This document shows, one piece after another, positions 25,622 through 36,571 of a stretch of DNA of 64,000 nucleotides. Every line of letters starts with the position of its first letter. Position 1 is the first letter of the stretch. The DNA is from Thermothielavioides terrestris NRRL 8126 (lineage: Eukaryota; Ascomycota; Sordariomycetes; Sordariales; Chaetomiaceae). Location: positions 1,736,001 to 1,800,000 of the forward strand of contig NC_016458.1 in NCBI RefSeq assembly GCF_000226115.1, in the 5' to 3' direction. The notes under the pieces were generated by a model. That model searched no databases, was not told the DNA's origin, and was given only the letters and a program-made list of their open reading frames with translations. Made by a program: the position numbers and the translations under genes.

Positions 25622-28006
25622 ATGTTTTACAGTCACGAGAGTGAGCATCGCACATCAAGGTCAGCATGTGTCCATGCGCTGACAGCTTCGTGTAGTTCTC
25701 ACCAACCAGGCGCATGGCGTCGCAACCGTCTGGTAAGCATGTCGACATTCCATGGGATGGTGACGAGAGGCTAAACAACGTCCTGTCTGCAGGTTGGTGT
25801 CGACGATCGGCCTCAGGTCCACAACAAAAAAGATATCCCGCAAGGCAATTCAGGAGGTAAACGTGAAGAAAGCATGCGAGACCATCCTGCAGCCGGCAGC
25901 GCCCATCGCGTTGCGCCTCCAGGGCAGCCTGCTCTACGGGCTGTCCAGGGTGTACTCCCAGCAATGCCATTATGTGCTCACCGACGCCGAAAGGGTCCAG
26001 GCGCATATGCGAGCCTTCTATAGTGCCTTGGGCGGACGTGACAACGCTCTTGATCCCCAAGCTGGAAAATCGAAGTACGTCTGACGAGCTACTCCTTTGC
26101 TGGCAGCGGTTAACCGAAGGAACGTAGGCGCGAGGAACTTATCCTGCAAGACGATCCGGAGTTTGACCTGAATACCGACCTTCCCGCCTTCCACTTCGAC
26201 GAGGACGGCAATTTAGTCGTTCCACGAGGCAGTCAATCTTCGCGCAAAACCTCGTCTCAGCTTTCGCCGCTTCAGGGAGACGGTTCTTTCTCCGGTTCAA
26301 ACCGCTCCTTCCTTGCCGCTTTCGACCTCTCACACTCCCCATTAGGCGGTGAAAACTCTCTAATTGGGGAAGCATTCGGGGCGGGAACGATGACGCCTGG
26401 CAAGGGAGATGACGATCTGGTTCCGTTTGGTGAAGATGAACGCGAGCTCCAAGCAATCGATGACTGGGGCATCGAGATTGACGCCGATGGGAATATCATA
26501 CCGGTGCTTGAGGAACCCCAGCTGCCTCGGCTTCCGCACCCAGAAGAGGAAGAAACTGCGCAGCTCCAAGAGGATGAGTTTATGCCAATCGACGATCAGG
26601 GCGACGTGATCATGGGCGGCACCGGCGACATCTTCCACTCCGACCCGCCTATTCCACTGCGGCAGGAGCAGCAGCAGCAAAACCAACAGGGAAACCAGGG
26701 GTCTGAGCGAGAGCAAGATGAGCGGGAAGCTGCAGCCCAGGAAGAAGCCAGCTCCCGGCAGGCTCAAGTGCGCGCCCGTCGTCAACGGCGTCGTCCGATC
26801 TTGGCACCCGACGACCAAACCAAGATTTCTCGGCAGGAGCTCAAGTCGTGGTCCGCCAATTACCTTGCCAACGCTGAGCAGGCAAGCCAGACGCGCCGTG
26901 GAGTCACCGCCACCGAAGCCCGCCAAAACGCCTTCAACCTCGTCTTTGGCGGAGGCATCGCCAGGGTCGGCGTTCCCACCGGCATTCCAGGGTTCCCCCA
27001 TCCCCTGGCGTCGCACTTTGCGGGTGAGGGACTGCAGGCTCGCCTTCTGGGGATCATCGTCACGCATCCCGACGGCGAAGACCCTGAGGGACCACGCGGA
27101 CGTCGCCGCTCAGCCCTCGAAGCTCTCGAACTGGAGGAAGATGAAGCTCCGCGGCGTGTCCGCCGCCGACTGAGCGAGGAGCCGTCCCAAGACAATCAGC
27201 ACAGCCAGCCACAGCTTCCTCAGCCCGATGACGGCCTCCCGCCCCTCCTCGGCGACGACGAACTTCCCCCTGTAGAGGTGGGCAGACGAGCCGAATTCGT
27301 CCTGCCCGACATCCCCTCGGACACGCCCTGGAACCGCGGCTCCTCCCAGATCCCCAGCTCCTCGGTCAAGGGAGGCGGCAGCAAGCCGCCCAGCCGCCAG
27401 GTCAGCGCCAGCCCGCTACACGGACGGGGTAACCGCAGCCTCATGCCAGGAGATGAAATCGAGCGCTACAGCGACAACGCGCCCTTCCCCGGCTCCGACG
27501 GCTTCGAGCCACTACATTCCGGCCCCGCCGGCAGTCTGCTCTCATCTCCGCTCTTCCCCGGCGGAACGGCACAGTCGGCCTCCCAGATCATGCGCCACGC
27601 GCTCGACCGCGAGGGCCAGAACTTCCTCGACTACGTCGCGGCCATTGCCAAGGAGCACGGCTCGCTCGACGCGCCCGCCACCATTGCCAACACCGGCAGC
27701 GGCAGCGGCAGCGTCAGCAGCCCCGCCAGGCGCTGGATCGAATTCGACCGGCTCTTCGAGCCCGAGGACAGGACGCGCGCCGTCGCGGCCCAGGCCTTCT
27801 ACCACGTCCTGTCGCTCGCGACTAAGAGCGTCATCAAGGTCGCGCAGGACGGCCAGGGCGGCACCGAGCCGTTCGGCGTGATCCGCCTGGGCGTCGACAC
27901 TGGGATGTCGTTTTCTGCGGGAGATGACGACGAGGACTTTGCGGGGTTGAGAGAGGAGGATGGCGATGAACAGGAGCAGCAGCAGGAGGAGATCCTCGGC
28001 GACTGA
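25622..28006 (+). CDS. REC8: Meiotic cohesin subunit Rec8 (kleisin)
   Basis: Four exons: 25622-25640, 25696-25732, 25793-26074, 26128-28006; introns of 55, 60 and 53 nt with GT...AG ends and CTGAC, CTAAAC and TTAAC-like branch sites. The product is 738 residues. The protein starts MFYSHEILT, the hallmark of the Rad21/Rec8 family. The N-terminal domain continues to about residue 110 with the blocks QEVNVKKACETIL, APIALRLQGSLLYG and RVYSQQC, nearer Rec8 than mitotic Rad21. The acidic, Gln-rich middle is disordered. The C-terminal winged helix (about 645-705) contains TRAVAAQAFYHVLSLATK, which binds the Smc1 head. As a kleisin it closes the cohesin ring on meiotic chromosomes and is cut by separase. 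The 19-nt first exon and 37-nt second exon make the true start invisible to simple ORF calling. Confidence 0.93.
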
Positions 28007-28686
28007 CCGACTGACCGACTGACCTGGTAAATGAGCAAGTGCGTCACTTGGGCCTGCACTTGCGCCTGCACCTGGCCAGCTGGCGCATATATCTATCCAT
28101 CCCGTTGCCTTTGCATTTGCATTGCCTTGCTTTTCCACATGGACGGACGATGATAGGAGGAACGGATTGGAAGATGGCGGGCGAGAAGACATACATCAGC
28201 ATCTTCTGGGCCCAAGTTTCGAAGAGGGACGTTGAACGGATCGATGGAGGAACGGATGCACGGGATTTTCGGCCACCATTTTTCGGCCACGTTCTTGCAA
28301 GCTACGTCTATGGCGTCTCGCTTTGGCTCCATTCCGAGGGATCTCACAGCAGGGGTTCGCGGATTTGCTGCATTGCACAAGGGGGTAATAATTGGTCATC
28401 TCGGTTCCCTTGGGCGTGGAGATCCATCTTGATCCCGAGGGTTTAGAACCGGGCAAGGAAAATAGGTAATGGGGAATATCACGGCTGACAGGCATTTGGG
28501 GTTTTGAGAGGGAATCACTCACCACTCCCAGTAGCCACAGAACAACACTTGATGAATTCAAGACGATGAATTCAAGACGATTCAGAACTGTCTTGAACTG
28601 CGTTGCGCTACGTAAACTGACTGGCCTGATTCCAGTCGGGGCTGGTGTGGGAAATCAAGAAGCCGCTCTTACCATCATGCCCATCA
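28007..28686. other. Convergent intergenic region, REC8 / Rab escort gene
   Basis: About 680 bp holding both 3' ends. Two small repeats are visible: three tandem GACTGACC units that include the REC8 stop codon (28003-28024), and a doubled GATGAATTCAAGAC at about 28552-28580. Open frames on both strands are shadows. Confidence 0.55.
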
Positions 28687-30430
28687 TTAATACACATCGT
28701 CATCATCTACCGCGCCCTCCCGGTCTTCAAACACCATGTACTCCGCCTCGACAGCGGCGTCGCCCATCATCTTTTTCCATACCTCGCGGACTGGCTCGAG
28801 AACCGAGTCATCGAAAGAAAGCGGAGACGAACGGGTAGGGAAGGTGAACACTGGGCCATGCGACCCAAGGCTTTCCGAACCGCCATCCAGCTGATCATAC
28901 TGGAGTTTGAAGAGGACCTTGGGCACTCGGTCTTCAGGAACGGCACGAAGGAAGGCTTGCAATGCCAGGTCCAAGGCATCCGCTGTGGCGCGGGTAGTCA
29001 AGTATAGTACGCCTAGCGGTGATCTCGTTAGCCTCATCCTTGTTTCAATGACAAAGGCAAAACGTTGAATGAAGTTGAGAGTACATCAGAATGTCAGAGG
29101 TGTTGTTTACGTCAGTGCCGAAGCTCAGACAATGTAGATAAGGATTCAATATGGTGATCATCATAGTACTCAAAACAAAAAGGCAGGAGAAAAGCGTGGG
29201 CGGACTTACTCTGACCAGCAGGGCATTCGCCGGTGTCGCTGGAGTGAGCAGAGAGATATATCGGGCGCTGGGACTCCGTCCCAGACGCCTCCTCCACGGA
29301 ACCCACGGGGAAGGCGATGACTGCGACAGCGGGCTTCGGAGCGCCCTCAACGGCGGCTTCAAACAAGGAGCTTAGAGGCGAGTCCACCACGGCTACCAGC
29401 CTGCGGATAGAGAGCTGGTTGTGGTTGGGGCTGTCGTCGGCGCGTACCAACATGCGGGCCTTCACCGAGTCGCCAGAGGTGAGTAGCAGTTTGACACCGT
29501 CATCAGTAGACTCAGTCTCCTTGATCCCGGTCGCAAGCATGTACACGGCTCCGCCGACGGCGCCAGCACGGCACGAAACCTGAGCGATCTCCGAGAGGCC
29601 ACCCCACTTGGGGTAGAGGGCGGCAAAGCCTGGGCCGTAGACACCCATGGACGAAAGATGGCGATGGATAACAGCCAGCCCGTCTCTGGTGCTAATTCTG
29701 TCGTCCAGCGATAGCGTGAGGGTGAGGATGTATGTCTGCAGCTCTGCATCCATCTTAAACTCTTGCCGCAGCAGATCGGTCAAGGGTGCGTCAGCATGCG
29801 GCTGCCACAGTTCCCGCTGGGGCGAAGCCTCGTAGTCGAGAACGAACTTGAGGAACTTCATCAACAGGCGCTTCGACTTGGTCGCCACGGCCGTTGTCGA
29901 GAAGACTTCCTCGCGTGTGGATGGGATGCGGGCCAAGGTGGGCTTCTGCGCAGGGTCCTGGGGCGGCTTGAAGATGTAGAAGGCTCCGACAGCGAGGAAC
30001 TCGACCTGGCGATAGGCGCGGGACGAGACCAGCTGCGAGAGAAGCGCCGAGCGAGCGTGGATTACCGTCGGCGCAAGGGCAAGCGAGTACGCGCGGGAGG
30101 GCGACAAGCGGGTGTCATCCTCAGACCGACTGACGGCCGCAGCCCTGAAGAGGCCACCACCCGTGCCAGACGATATGCGGCCCACCCACTGCTCAGCTTC
30201 CTGCAGACTCAACGCCGCCTCGGCGCCGCCATAGAACTCGTTGGGATCTATGTGCAGGATCTTCTTCCCTGAGCGCGAGAGGGCTCTTCAAGGAGAGAAA
30301 TGGCTACGTCAGTCAGACGAGGACACCGAGACTGCCGAAAGGTCGAGTGCACTCACAAGGCAAGCAGCGACTGCTGTAGGCCGGTGCCGCAAATCACGAC
30401 ATCCCAAAGGGTGTCGCTCAGAGGCTCCAT
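28687..30430 (-). CDS. MRS6: Rab escort protein (geranylgeranyltransferase component A)
   Basis: Three exons: 30357-30430, 29210-30285, 28687-29012; introns of 71 and 197 nt with CTGAC and CTAAC branch sites. The product is 491 residues. Rab escort protein presents newly made Rab GTPases to Rab geranylgeranyltransferase and delivers the prenylated Rab to membranes. The start MEPLSDTLWDVVICGTG is a Rossmann-type GxG motif shared by the REP/GDI superfamily, followed by ILHIDPNEFYGG near 36-47. The block VYGPGFAALYPKWGG at about 240-254 and the following QVSCRAGAVGG are the REP/GDI Rab-binding signatures. The last exon restores the C-terminal VLYLTTRAT block after a long intron. Length and the long spacer before residue 240 favour REP over the shorter GDI. 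REC8 and this gene converge. Confidence 0.93.
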
Positions 30431-31041
30431 TTTTACATGGAGAAGACAGGCTCCCGCAGGCAGACCGTCCGAAGCAGTCGTGTTCTGGAAAAAGAGGTGT
30501 AGAAAAAGAGCAAGCAGCAGGCAACAGGATGATGGGAAAGCAGCGAAATTTTGAATGAGGTGAAGTTGAGTGGGTGGGTCCCATGGCATGGAGCGGAGCC
30601 AACCACCGCCCGGCAGATGTCGGCCCGCTCCAGTGCACGGACCGCTCCACTTCCGCCCAGGCAAGGAGCAAAAAGCCTGATTCTGGCGGCTGCCTGGGAA
30701 ATTTCTCCTTTTGCAACCAGCGCTCGACAAGCCTCGCAACCGCTGCTCCGCACAAAGGCGTTGCGAAGTGGCCAAGGACCTTTCATTAGGACCTCTCGCG
30801 TTGGGCGACAGATCAACTCTGTCTTCCTGTATCTACTGCTCTGGAATTCACCTGTAAGGGCGGTTCGAAAGGTCGACACATTTCTGCTTTCTTCTCGACA
30901 ACCTGCCGCCAAAGAGCTCCTCGGCGGTTGTGGTTGGGGTCTTGATGATGGCCAATGAGGAGAGGACACCGGTGCTGCTCGTAGCGTTAGTGTTGCTGGT
31001 CTTCCCTGTCCCTGAGAGGCCCATGCTTTGATGACCGTCTG
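30431..31041. promoter_or_regulatory. Upstream region of the Rab escort gene
   Basis: About 610 bp upstream of the REP start codon. Short open frames on both strands are shadows with no domain. A pyrimidine/purine-biased patch near 30480-30540 is the only visible texture. Confidence 0.45.
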
Positions 31042-31768
31042 CTACTCGTAGTACCTACCTAGATGCAGAGGACGGTTCGTCCCAAGGGCTCCCGCGGAGG
31101 CACTTTGATGGCACCTCCCCCTTCTCGGCCTTTGCAGCAAATCCAATTTCGTCTTCGACATCTGTGATATAATCCTCGACAGGTTCAACGGCGGGAGGAA
31201 TGTCGCGAACGCGGCGACGCACCGTCTCTCGGTTGGCCGCCATGGCGATGACTGGGCCGGATTCGACCCCCTCAAGGCGGCGATCCTAATCCTCCCCAGC
31301 GACGGCGTCCAACAGACCGTTGGCGAGAAGAACTCAGCCTATACATACAAGATCATCGGTCCTATCACAGACGGCGAGGCCGTCGTGTATACCAACTTCG
31401 CGCCCGTGATATGGGAATTTATGTGGACGGGCAAGGGCCCTCGCCCAGTTGTAGACCGTCCCATCTGCGGCGACCGTCTACTCATCCCCGGGCTCCAGGA
31501 GCCCACCGCCATCATCGACCCTCAGCGGCGAGGATTTGGTCGAAAAAGTCTGCGTCCATGTTGGGATCCGTGCGCCCTGCCGCTCGCCCTCGATGACGAC
31601 CTCCCTCCTCCCCTGCCGAGCGACCGGCCATCGCTGGAGCGGCGCCCTGAGCGGGAGCGGTGGCGGCCGCCGCCGCCGCGAGGAGGGGTTTGGGCGGCGC
31701 CGCGGCTGAGCGCGGTGTGGAAATGGACTGGGGAAGAAATTGGGAGCGAGAGGAAAATCCGTGCATGA
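31042..31768. other. Doubly open, coding-like block of unknown strand
   Basis: Both strands are open and have codon-like texture. Plus strand: a frame from about 31104 to 31768, with no good upstream ATG, passes through AAILILPSDGVQQTVG and YKIIGPITDGEAVVY. Minus strand: 31055-31243 reads MAANRETVRRRVRD followed by an acidic stretch, and 31512-31766 ends in MDADFFDQILAAEGR. I do not recognise either product. It may be a split gene on one strand, a decayed gene or a non-coding region of high GC. I cannot choose a strand. Confidence 0.3.
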
Positions 31769-32938
31769 AGAAGATTGATATACAAGAGAATCTTTGGCGG
31801 AAAAAAGGATTGGTTGGGCAGCGAAGAATGTGTGATTCGTAGTCGAGAGGCGGTAAATGTGGCCGTTATTGAGCTCTTCTTTGCCTCGTCTTTTTTCTTT
31901 CCTTTTTTTTTTTTTTTTTTTTCTTTCTCTTTTCCTTGCTGTCCTCTCTGTTTACACCTCATGACACGCTATGAGACACACCAGTAGACAAGTAGAATGG
32001 CAGTTAGTTTACAGGCTTCACCAGCGCATGGAATCCGGTCCAAGAAACCTTCTGTGCAATGTATCCATCGCCGTTACTCATAGACACCGAAGGACGACCC
32101 GATATTAAGAAAAAGTGTTGGAGGTGGATGAAGAAGTCAGGGCGGGGGCCAGTTGACAAGATTCGATTAGAGGATGGAGGGGATAGTATGGCAGGATGAA
32201 CAACGTGCACGTCCGGCGACAGGGACCGGCCGGTTTATGCTTGTGTTCCGATAATCACTTTCAGCTTGCCGAGTCTGGTGTGGAATGGCGCAGTGGTTTC
32301 GGGGAGGAAGAGAAGGAAATTCATTTGCATGTTAGGCTGGGCGATGATGGCAAGCCCAATTCTTTTGGTCTCCAGGCGCTGGGGTTCGAAACCACACTCA
32401 CATCGTGCGTTGATTCACCAAGTTGACTTTCAGGGCAATGTTGACTGGCAAACCCCTCCTTCCACCACGGATACTGGTGCCTCTCCCAAGGGGATGTTGC
32501 TGGGTTTTGGATACGGTAGGACAGGTGCCTGTTAGTTGAAGCAGTACAGCCCGGACTTGAACTGGGGATTCAATCCTCCCGTATCTACACCCAAAGGTGA
32601 AGCAAGCGATTTCCTTGCCATACCTCGCGAGGATATTCCTCCGCCCCTATCCCGAGGCTACTTGACACTTCAACACTGTCTCCTCACATGCCGATCCCGG
32701 AATAGTCCGGATTCACCTGCCATCTTGCCTTGACGCGGCTAGCTACCCCTTTTGTATGATGCCCGGCTACTCGGCTGTCGAAGTTGCAACGCTCAACTGT
32801 CAGGCCTGTGCACAGCAGGGGCCTCCTGTCCAGTCCCACAGGAGCGAGGCCGTTCGGTGGCCATTCTGGCCGGTCCCCTTCCCACTGGGTATCAATGCCC
32901 TACAATAGTCCTGTTCTCCCAACGGGGCTCCCAAGTCG
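31769..32938. other. Intergenic, downstream of RRP43
   Basis: About 1.17 kb with no convincing gene. It includes a T-rich tract at about 31890-31930. Near 32287-32395 it has a TGGCGCAGTGG box and a GGTTCGAAACC box, which match Pol III A-box and B-box consensus sequences, but no tRNA fold forms between them. Confidence 0.45.
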
Positions 32939-34075
32939 TCAGGGCATGGCATCCCTGACCGTCTTCCATCGCCGCTCGGCAACGCCCGCAAAGCCACGAA
33001 TCAACTCCCTCCCAAGCACAGTGCCGCCCAGCTTCTCGATGCTCTTTATCCTCGTTTCCCCGTCGCTGCAGTCCACCACCATCGTGATGACCTCCTGGCA
33101 GAGACTCTCCTCCAGCCGGTCCGGATCCAGCAGAATCCAATGCCTGCCCTCTCCGGCCCCCGCAGCAGCCTCGCGATGCTCCTTCTCCATGAACACCGCA
33201 GCACTACAGGCCACGGGCAAACCCCTCACGTCGAGCTTCCTCCTCTCCGTCCGCGAGCACACGACCATCTCCCGATCGGGGTCCCACCTCGCCACGGGCA
33301 ACCGCGTATCCCTCAGCGCCGCCACGACCGCCGCCCACGCCACATCGAACGGGTTCCCGTCGAACGACACAAACAGCAAGTCGATATACAGCACCCAGTA
33401 GGCAACCACCCTCTCCTCCTCTTTTTCTTTGTCCTCCTCCTCTGCCTCGCCCATCTCAACATCCTCCCCTGCCCGCCGCCCTCCCTTCTCCCCAGGCCGG
33501 TACCACACCCTCAAGTCCTCCGCCCGCACCAGCCCCGTGGCATGCAGCAGCGAGTACACGCGCGAGGCGAGCGTCTGCGCCAGCGCGGTCGGCGGCACGC
33601 CCGGCAGGAACTGGGGCGCCGACCCGGTCGCGAGCTCGACGTTGGGCACGAGCAGGTCGTAGTCGCGCAGCTCGCCCCGGCCGGTGCCCGTGCCCGAACC
33701 CGTGATCCCTCTACCACCCTCTTGCTGGGCAGCATCATCTTCATCATCCCCATGCAGGGTTTTTCTGTTGCGGGGCCGGAACAGCGGGATGCGCTCGACC
33801 GGCAGCAGCTCGCCGCGCACGCCGCAGATGACGGTCGAGTCGCCGGCGCGCACGAGCGCGCTGCCGTGGGCGTGGGAGAGCGAGGAGGCGTTGACGTGCA
33901 CGGCGCGGGCCTCGTGCGGCGCGCGGCCGTTGGTGCGGACTGGCGGGCGGTCGGGCGAGGAAGGCGCGAGGCTGCGCAGGAGGTAGGGGTGCGGCGAGAG
34001 CTTGGCGAAGACGGGGCGGGGGAAGGAGAGGGTGGGTGCGGGGGTTGGTGTTGATGTTGATGTTGGTGTGGTCAT
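32939..34075 (-). CDS. RRP43: Exosome complex component Rrp43 (RNase PH-like)
   Basis: A single-exon gene of 378 residues. Rrp43 is one of six RNase PH-like subunits that form the catalytically inert ring of the eukaryotic RNA exosome, threading RNA for 3' processing and decay in nucleus and cytoplasm. The N-terminus FPRPVFAKLSPHPYL is characteristic of fungal Rrp43. The first RNase PH half follows: SLSHAHGSALVRAGDSTVICGVRGEL, written here only as its start SLSHAHGSALVRAGDST. An acidic Glu/Asp-rich insertion near 210-230 is probably a disordered loop. The second half contains DLLFVSFDGNPFDVAWAA and ends with a tail on the VLGRELIRGF side. The upstream 630 bp includes a purine-rich tract. Close to the 394 residues of yeast Rrp43. 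Confidence 0.93.
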   Translation of the reverse strand: MTTPTSTSTPTPAPTLSFPRPVFAKLSPHPYLLRSLAPSSPDRPPVRTNGRAPHEARAVHVNASSLSHAHGSALVRAGDSTVICGVRGELLPVERIPLFRPRNRKTLHGDDEDDAAQQEGGRGITGSGTGTGRGELRDYDLLVPNVELATGSAPQFLPGVPPTALAQTLASRVYSLLHATGLVRAEDLRVWYRPGEKGGRRAGEDVEMGEAEEEDKEKEEERVVAYWVLYIDLLFVSFDGNPFDVAWAAVVAALRDTRLPVARWDPDREMVVCSRTERRKLDVRGLPVACSAAVFMEKEHREAAAGAGEGRHWILLDPDRLEESLCQEVITMVVDCSDGETRIKSIEKLGGTVLGRELIRGFAGVAERRWKTVRDAMP

Positions 34076-34706
34076 TTTTCGGGTTGCTCTGTCGGTAGGT
34101 TTGCTTGTATGGAAGTGCGGCTGCTGGCCGGGCCCAAAATGCGGTTGGGGTGCCGGATGAGGGCGTTGCTGGCCCGATTGGAGGGTGCAAGTTGACGGTC
34201 GGCTGGTGGTTCTCGATCGGCGGAGATTTGAAGTGCTTGTGGTGGGATGGAACTTTTGCTGTATTATCAGCCTTGCAGCTGGGGGGAGGTTGCAGAACGC
34301 AGGGCAGCCAATTGGCGCCGCGTGGCAGTGTTTTTTGGTGCACCTTGCAGGCCAGAAGCTGCTGTGGGTGGGGCTGAACCGCCAACTTAGTTTCCACAGC
34401 GTGCACAGCGAGAACTTGAGCCCCCTGTTCTACTCCCCGCCCATGAACGCGAGACAAGTATCTGGAGAAGGTTGGGGAAAAACAGAAAGAAGAAAAAAAG
34501 AAGATGAAAAAAAAAAGAAGAAAAGAAATAGAAATAAAGTCAGCGAAATTCAGGCTCTCATACTCGTTCACTAAACATATCTCAGGATGTGAGCTGCCCA
34601 TGGTCTAACAGCCTGCCACAGCTTCGATACCTCCGACACTGCAGGCTCTATCTCTTCCCAACCGATGCGATGCGATGTGATGCCACTGCTTACCAGTCGA
34701 CGCCTT
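34076..34706. promoter_or_regulatory. RRP43 upstream region
   Basis: About 630 bp between RRP43 and the hydrolase gene. It contains a strong purine tract of A and G at about 34479-34536, on the strand opposite RRP43 transcription, hence a polypyrimidine tract on its sense strand, as often seen upstream of fungal housekeeping genes. Confidence 0.5.
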
Positions 34707-36014
34707 CTATCTCCCCAACTCCTGTGCTCCCTTCTCTGTCCGCCTCCAAAAGCTAGCCACCGCCGCAGCCACCTCCTCGGCCTTCGTCATGACCACCTCA
34801 TGGCCTGCGTCCAGCACGACCGTCTCAAACCCTTCCTCACCCAGAGCGGCCGTGGCGTCGTGGATCAGCTCTTCTTTCACAATCACCGGATCTGACGCCC
34901 CAAAGACGAGGAGGATCTTCCCTCCCCTGAGCCCCGGCAAATCCTCCGCCGTGTCCTGCGACGCCAGCCGCTCCCTCCGCTCCGCCAGCAACCGTCCCAG
35001 CGCACGCCAGTCCTCATCCTGCTCGTAGATGGGCGCATGCCGTATGCTGCTCACAAACGCCGGAATGAACCCCTCGTGATGCCGCAGCTGCCAGGCCATG
35101 ACGGACGACACGGCATGCTCCGGCCGGCTGGCCAGCAGCACCGCATTATCAAAGGAGCCGCCCCCGCTCGCGTCGCTGCCCTTGTGCTTCTCCCGAACTC
35201 GCACGGCCTCCGCCGCCATCCTCGTCTCCGTGATCCCCTCCTCCTTCTCATCCTGCTGCTGCTGCTGCTGCTGCTGTTGCTGCTCCCGCGGACGAAGCCT
35301 CCACCAGACCAAGCGCCTCCTCACCCGCTCCAGCACGCCGCACACCTCCCACGCGCCCGAATACAGCAGCCTGCTCCTCCACCCGACATGCGCCCTGCGG
35401 ACCAACCCGCCGCCGGCAATCACCACGACCGACCTGACCATGCGCGGCAGCCAGCGGGCCAGGCCGACAGCCAGGCCGCCGCCGAGGGAGTAGCCGACGA
35501 GGTGGAACGCGTCGTCGCCGGTCCAGGGCAGCGGGCTGGAGGCCAGCGCCAGCAGCGCCTGGGCGGTGTACAGGCGCAGGTCGTGGGGCAGGTCGCGGGG
35601 CGCGGCGGAGAAGCCGCGGCCGAAGAGGTCGAACAGCATGACGCGGCAGCCGCGGCGGGCGAGCGCCAGCGCGAGGCCCGCCAGCGCGGCGCTCGGCGTG
35701 CTGATGCCGTGCAGCAGCAGCACCTTGGGCCCCGCGGCGGGGCCCAGCTCGAAGACGTGGATCGTGCCGTAGGCGGTCGGCACGGAGCGGTGGCCTGGGA
35801 GGAGGTCGGGCGGGTAGGGGAGGGCGGAGAGCTCGGAAGGGGAGAGGTGCGGGATATGGGTTTGCAGCGGGGAGGGGTAGGGAGGTGGGGGTTGGGTGTT
35901 GGAGGGGGCGAGGGAGCGGGTGAGGAGGAGGATGGTGGCGGAGAGGGAGGCGGCGCCGAGGGCGAGGTAGAGGCTGGTGGACGCCGCTGGCGGCGGGGCG
36001 GCCCAGGTTGGCAT
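34707..36014 (-). CDS. Membrane-anchored alpha/beta hydrolase with poly-Q tract
   Basis: A single-exon gene of 435 residues. An N-terminal hydrophobic segment (about 14-33) suggests a signal anchor. The alpha/beta-hydrolase core begins with the oxyanion-hole LLLHG at 99-103. The nucleophile elbow is GYSLGG with Ser176. Likely acid and base are Asp375 in FGASDPV and His405 in DAGHEV, so the Ser-Asp-His triad is complete. A run of ten Gln (245-254), encoded by a near-pure CAG/CTG microsatellite, sits in the lid region between the nucleophile and the acid, followed by a Glu-rich stretch. Substrate is unknown; lipase or epoxide-hydrolase-like activity is equally possible. The start gives the anchor directly after a short Ala/Pro lead. 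Confidence 0.85.
   Translation of the reverse strand: MPTWAAPPPAASTSLYLALGAASLSATILLLTRSLAPSNTQPPPPYPSPLQTHIPHLSPSELSALPYPPDLLPGHRSVPTAYGTIHVFELGPAAGPKVLLLHGISTPSAALAGLALALARRGCRVMLFDLFGRGFSAAPRDLPHDLRLYTAQALLALASSPLPWTGDDAFHLVGYSLGGGLAVGLARWLPRMVRSVVVIAGGGLVRRAHVGWRSRLLYSGAWEVCGVLERVRRRLVWWRLRPREQQQQQQQQQQDEKEEGITETRMAAEAVRVREKHKGSDASGGGSFDNAVLLASRPEHAVSSVMAWQLRHHEGFIPAFVSSIRHAPIYEQDEDWRALGRLLAERRERLASQDTAEDLPGLRGGKILLVFGASDPVIVKEELIHDATAALGEEGFETVVLDAGHEVVMTKAEEVAAAVASFWRRTEKGAQELGR
35253..35283 (+). repeat. CTG/CAG triplet microsatellite in coding sequence
   Basis: Ten consecutive triplets, one of them TTG, encode ten Gln on the minus strand inside the hydrolase gene. Length variation between strains is likely in frame. 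Confidence 0.95.
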
Positions 36015-36571
36015 CGAGACGGGTCGGATTTAGCGGAGTAGGTGCCTCTCGGTAGGTAGGTAGGTAGGCGAGGAGGTCAAGAAGGTGCAGGCCCGGCTTT
36101 TCCAGCGGCCTCAGATGCTCGGAGCAGGTGTCGATTCCCGTGCGTGCGTGGGTTCGAGGGACTGGGAATCCGAAGGAGCGGATAGTTCCCGGTAACATAC
36201 ACCGTGGATGCTGCGAGGGCGACGAGGGGCTGGACACTTCCTCGGCTCGGCGGTCGGCGACTGCGGGGCCGTCTCGGCAATTTTTAGCCGATCGACGCCG
36301 AGACCGAGACGCCGCTTTGGGGTTGAGAAACGGGAAAGTTCAAGACAAAAAGGTCCGCCGGCTTCCGTGTCTCCGCCAAACAAGTCGGGAGAGAATCGAA
36401 GACGATCGACTCCCGTGACAAGTTCAGTTGGCCCCCCTGGCCGTAGCTGGCAGCGCAACCGCCGGGGGTCCCGGTCCTGGCGGGGTAGAGCGTAGCGCAT
36501 TTCGTAGTGCGTCCGCCTCAACAATCCCACCTAGCCTCGCCGCAGTCCCGCGCATCGCGGGGAGCCCGGCA
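36015..36571. promoter_or_regulatory. Upstream region of the hydrolase gene
   Basis: About 560 bp. A GGTA/TAGG tetranucleotide repeat (about 36049-36068) lies 35-55 bp upstream of the hydrolase ATG, probably in its 5' UTR. Overlapping frames on both strands have no recognisable content. Confidence 0.5.

Noticed and set aside
32287..32395. A-box-like TGGCGCAGTGG and B-box-like GGTTCGAAACC, suggesting a tRNA or SINE
   Set aside because: The spacing is near 90 nt, and no D-arm, anticodon arm and acceptor stem form together. The GTGTGG/CCACAC pairing uses bases needed for the T-arm. Probably chance.
32520..32610. Minus-strand AGTTCAAGTCCGGG, resembling a tRNA T-arm
   Set aside because: Only the T-arm region looks right; no cloverleaf could be built upstream.
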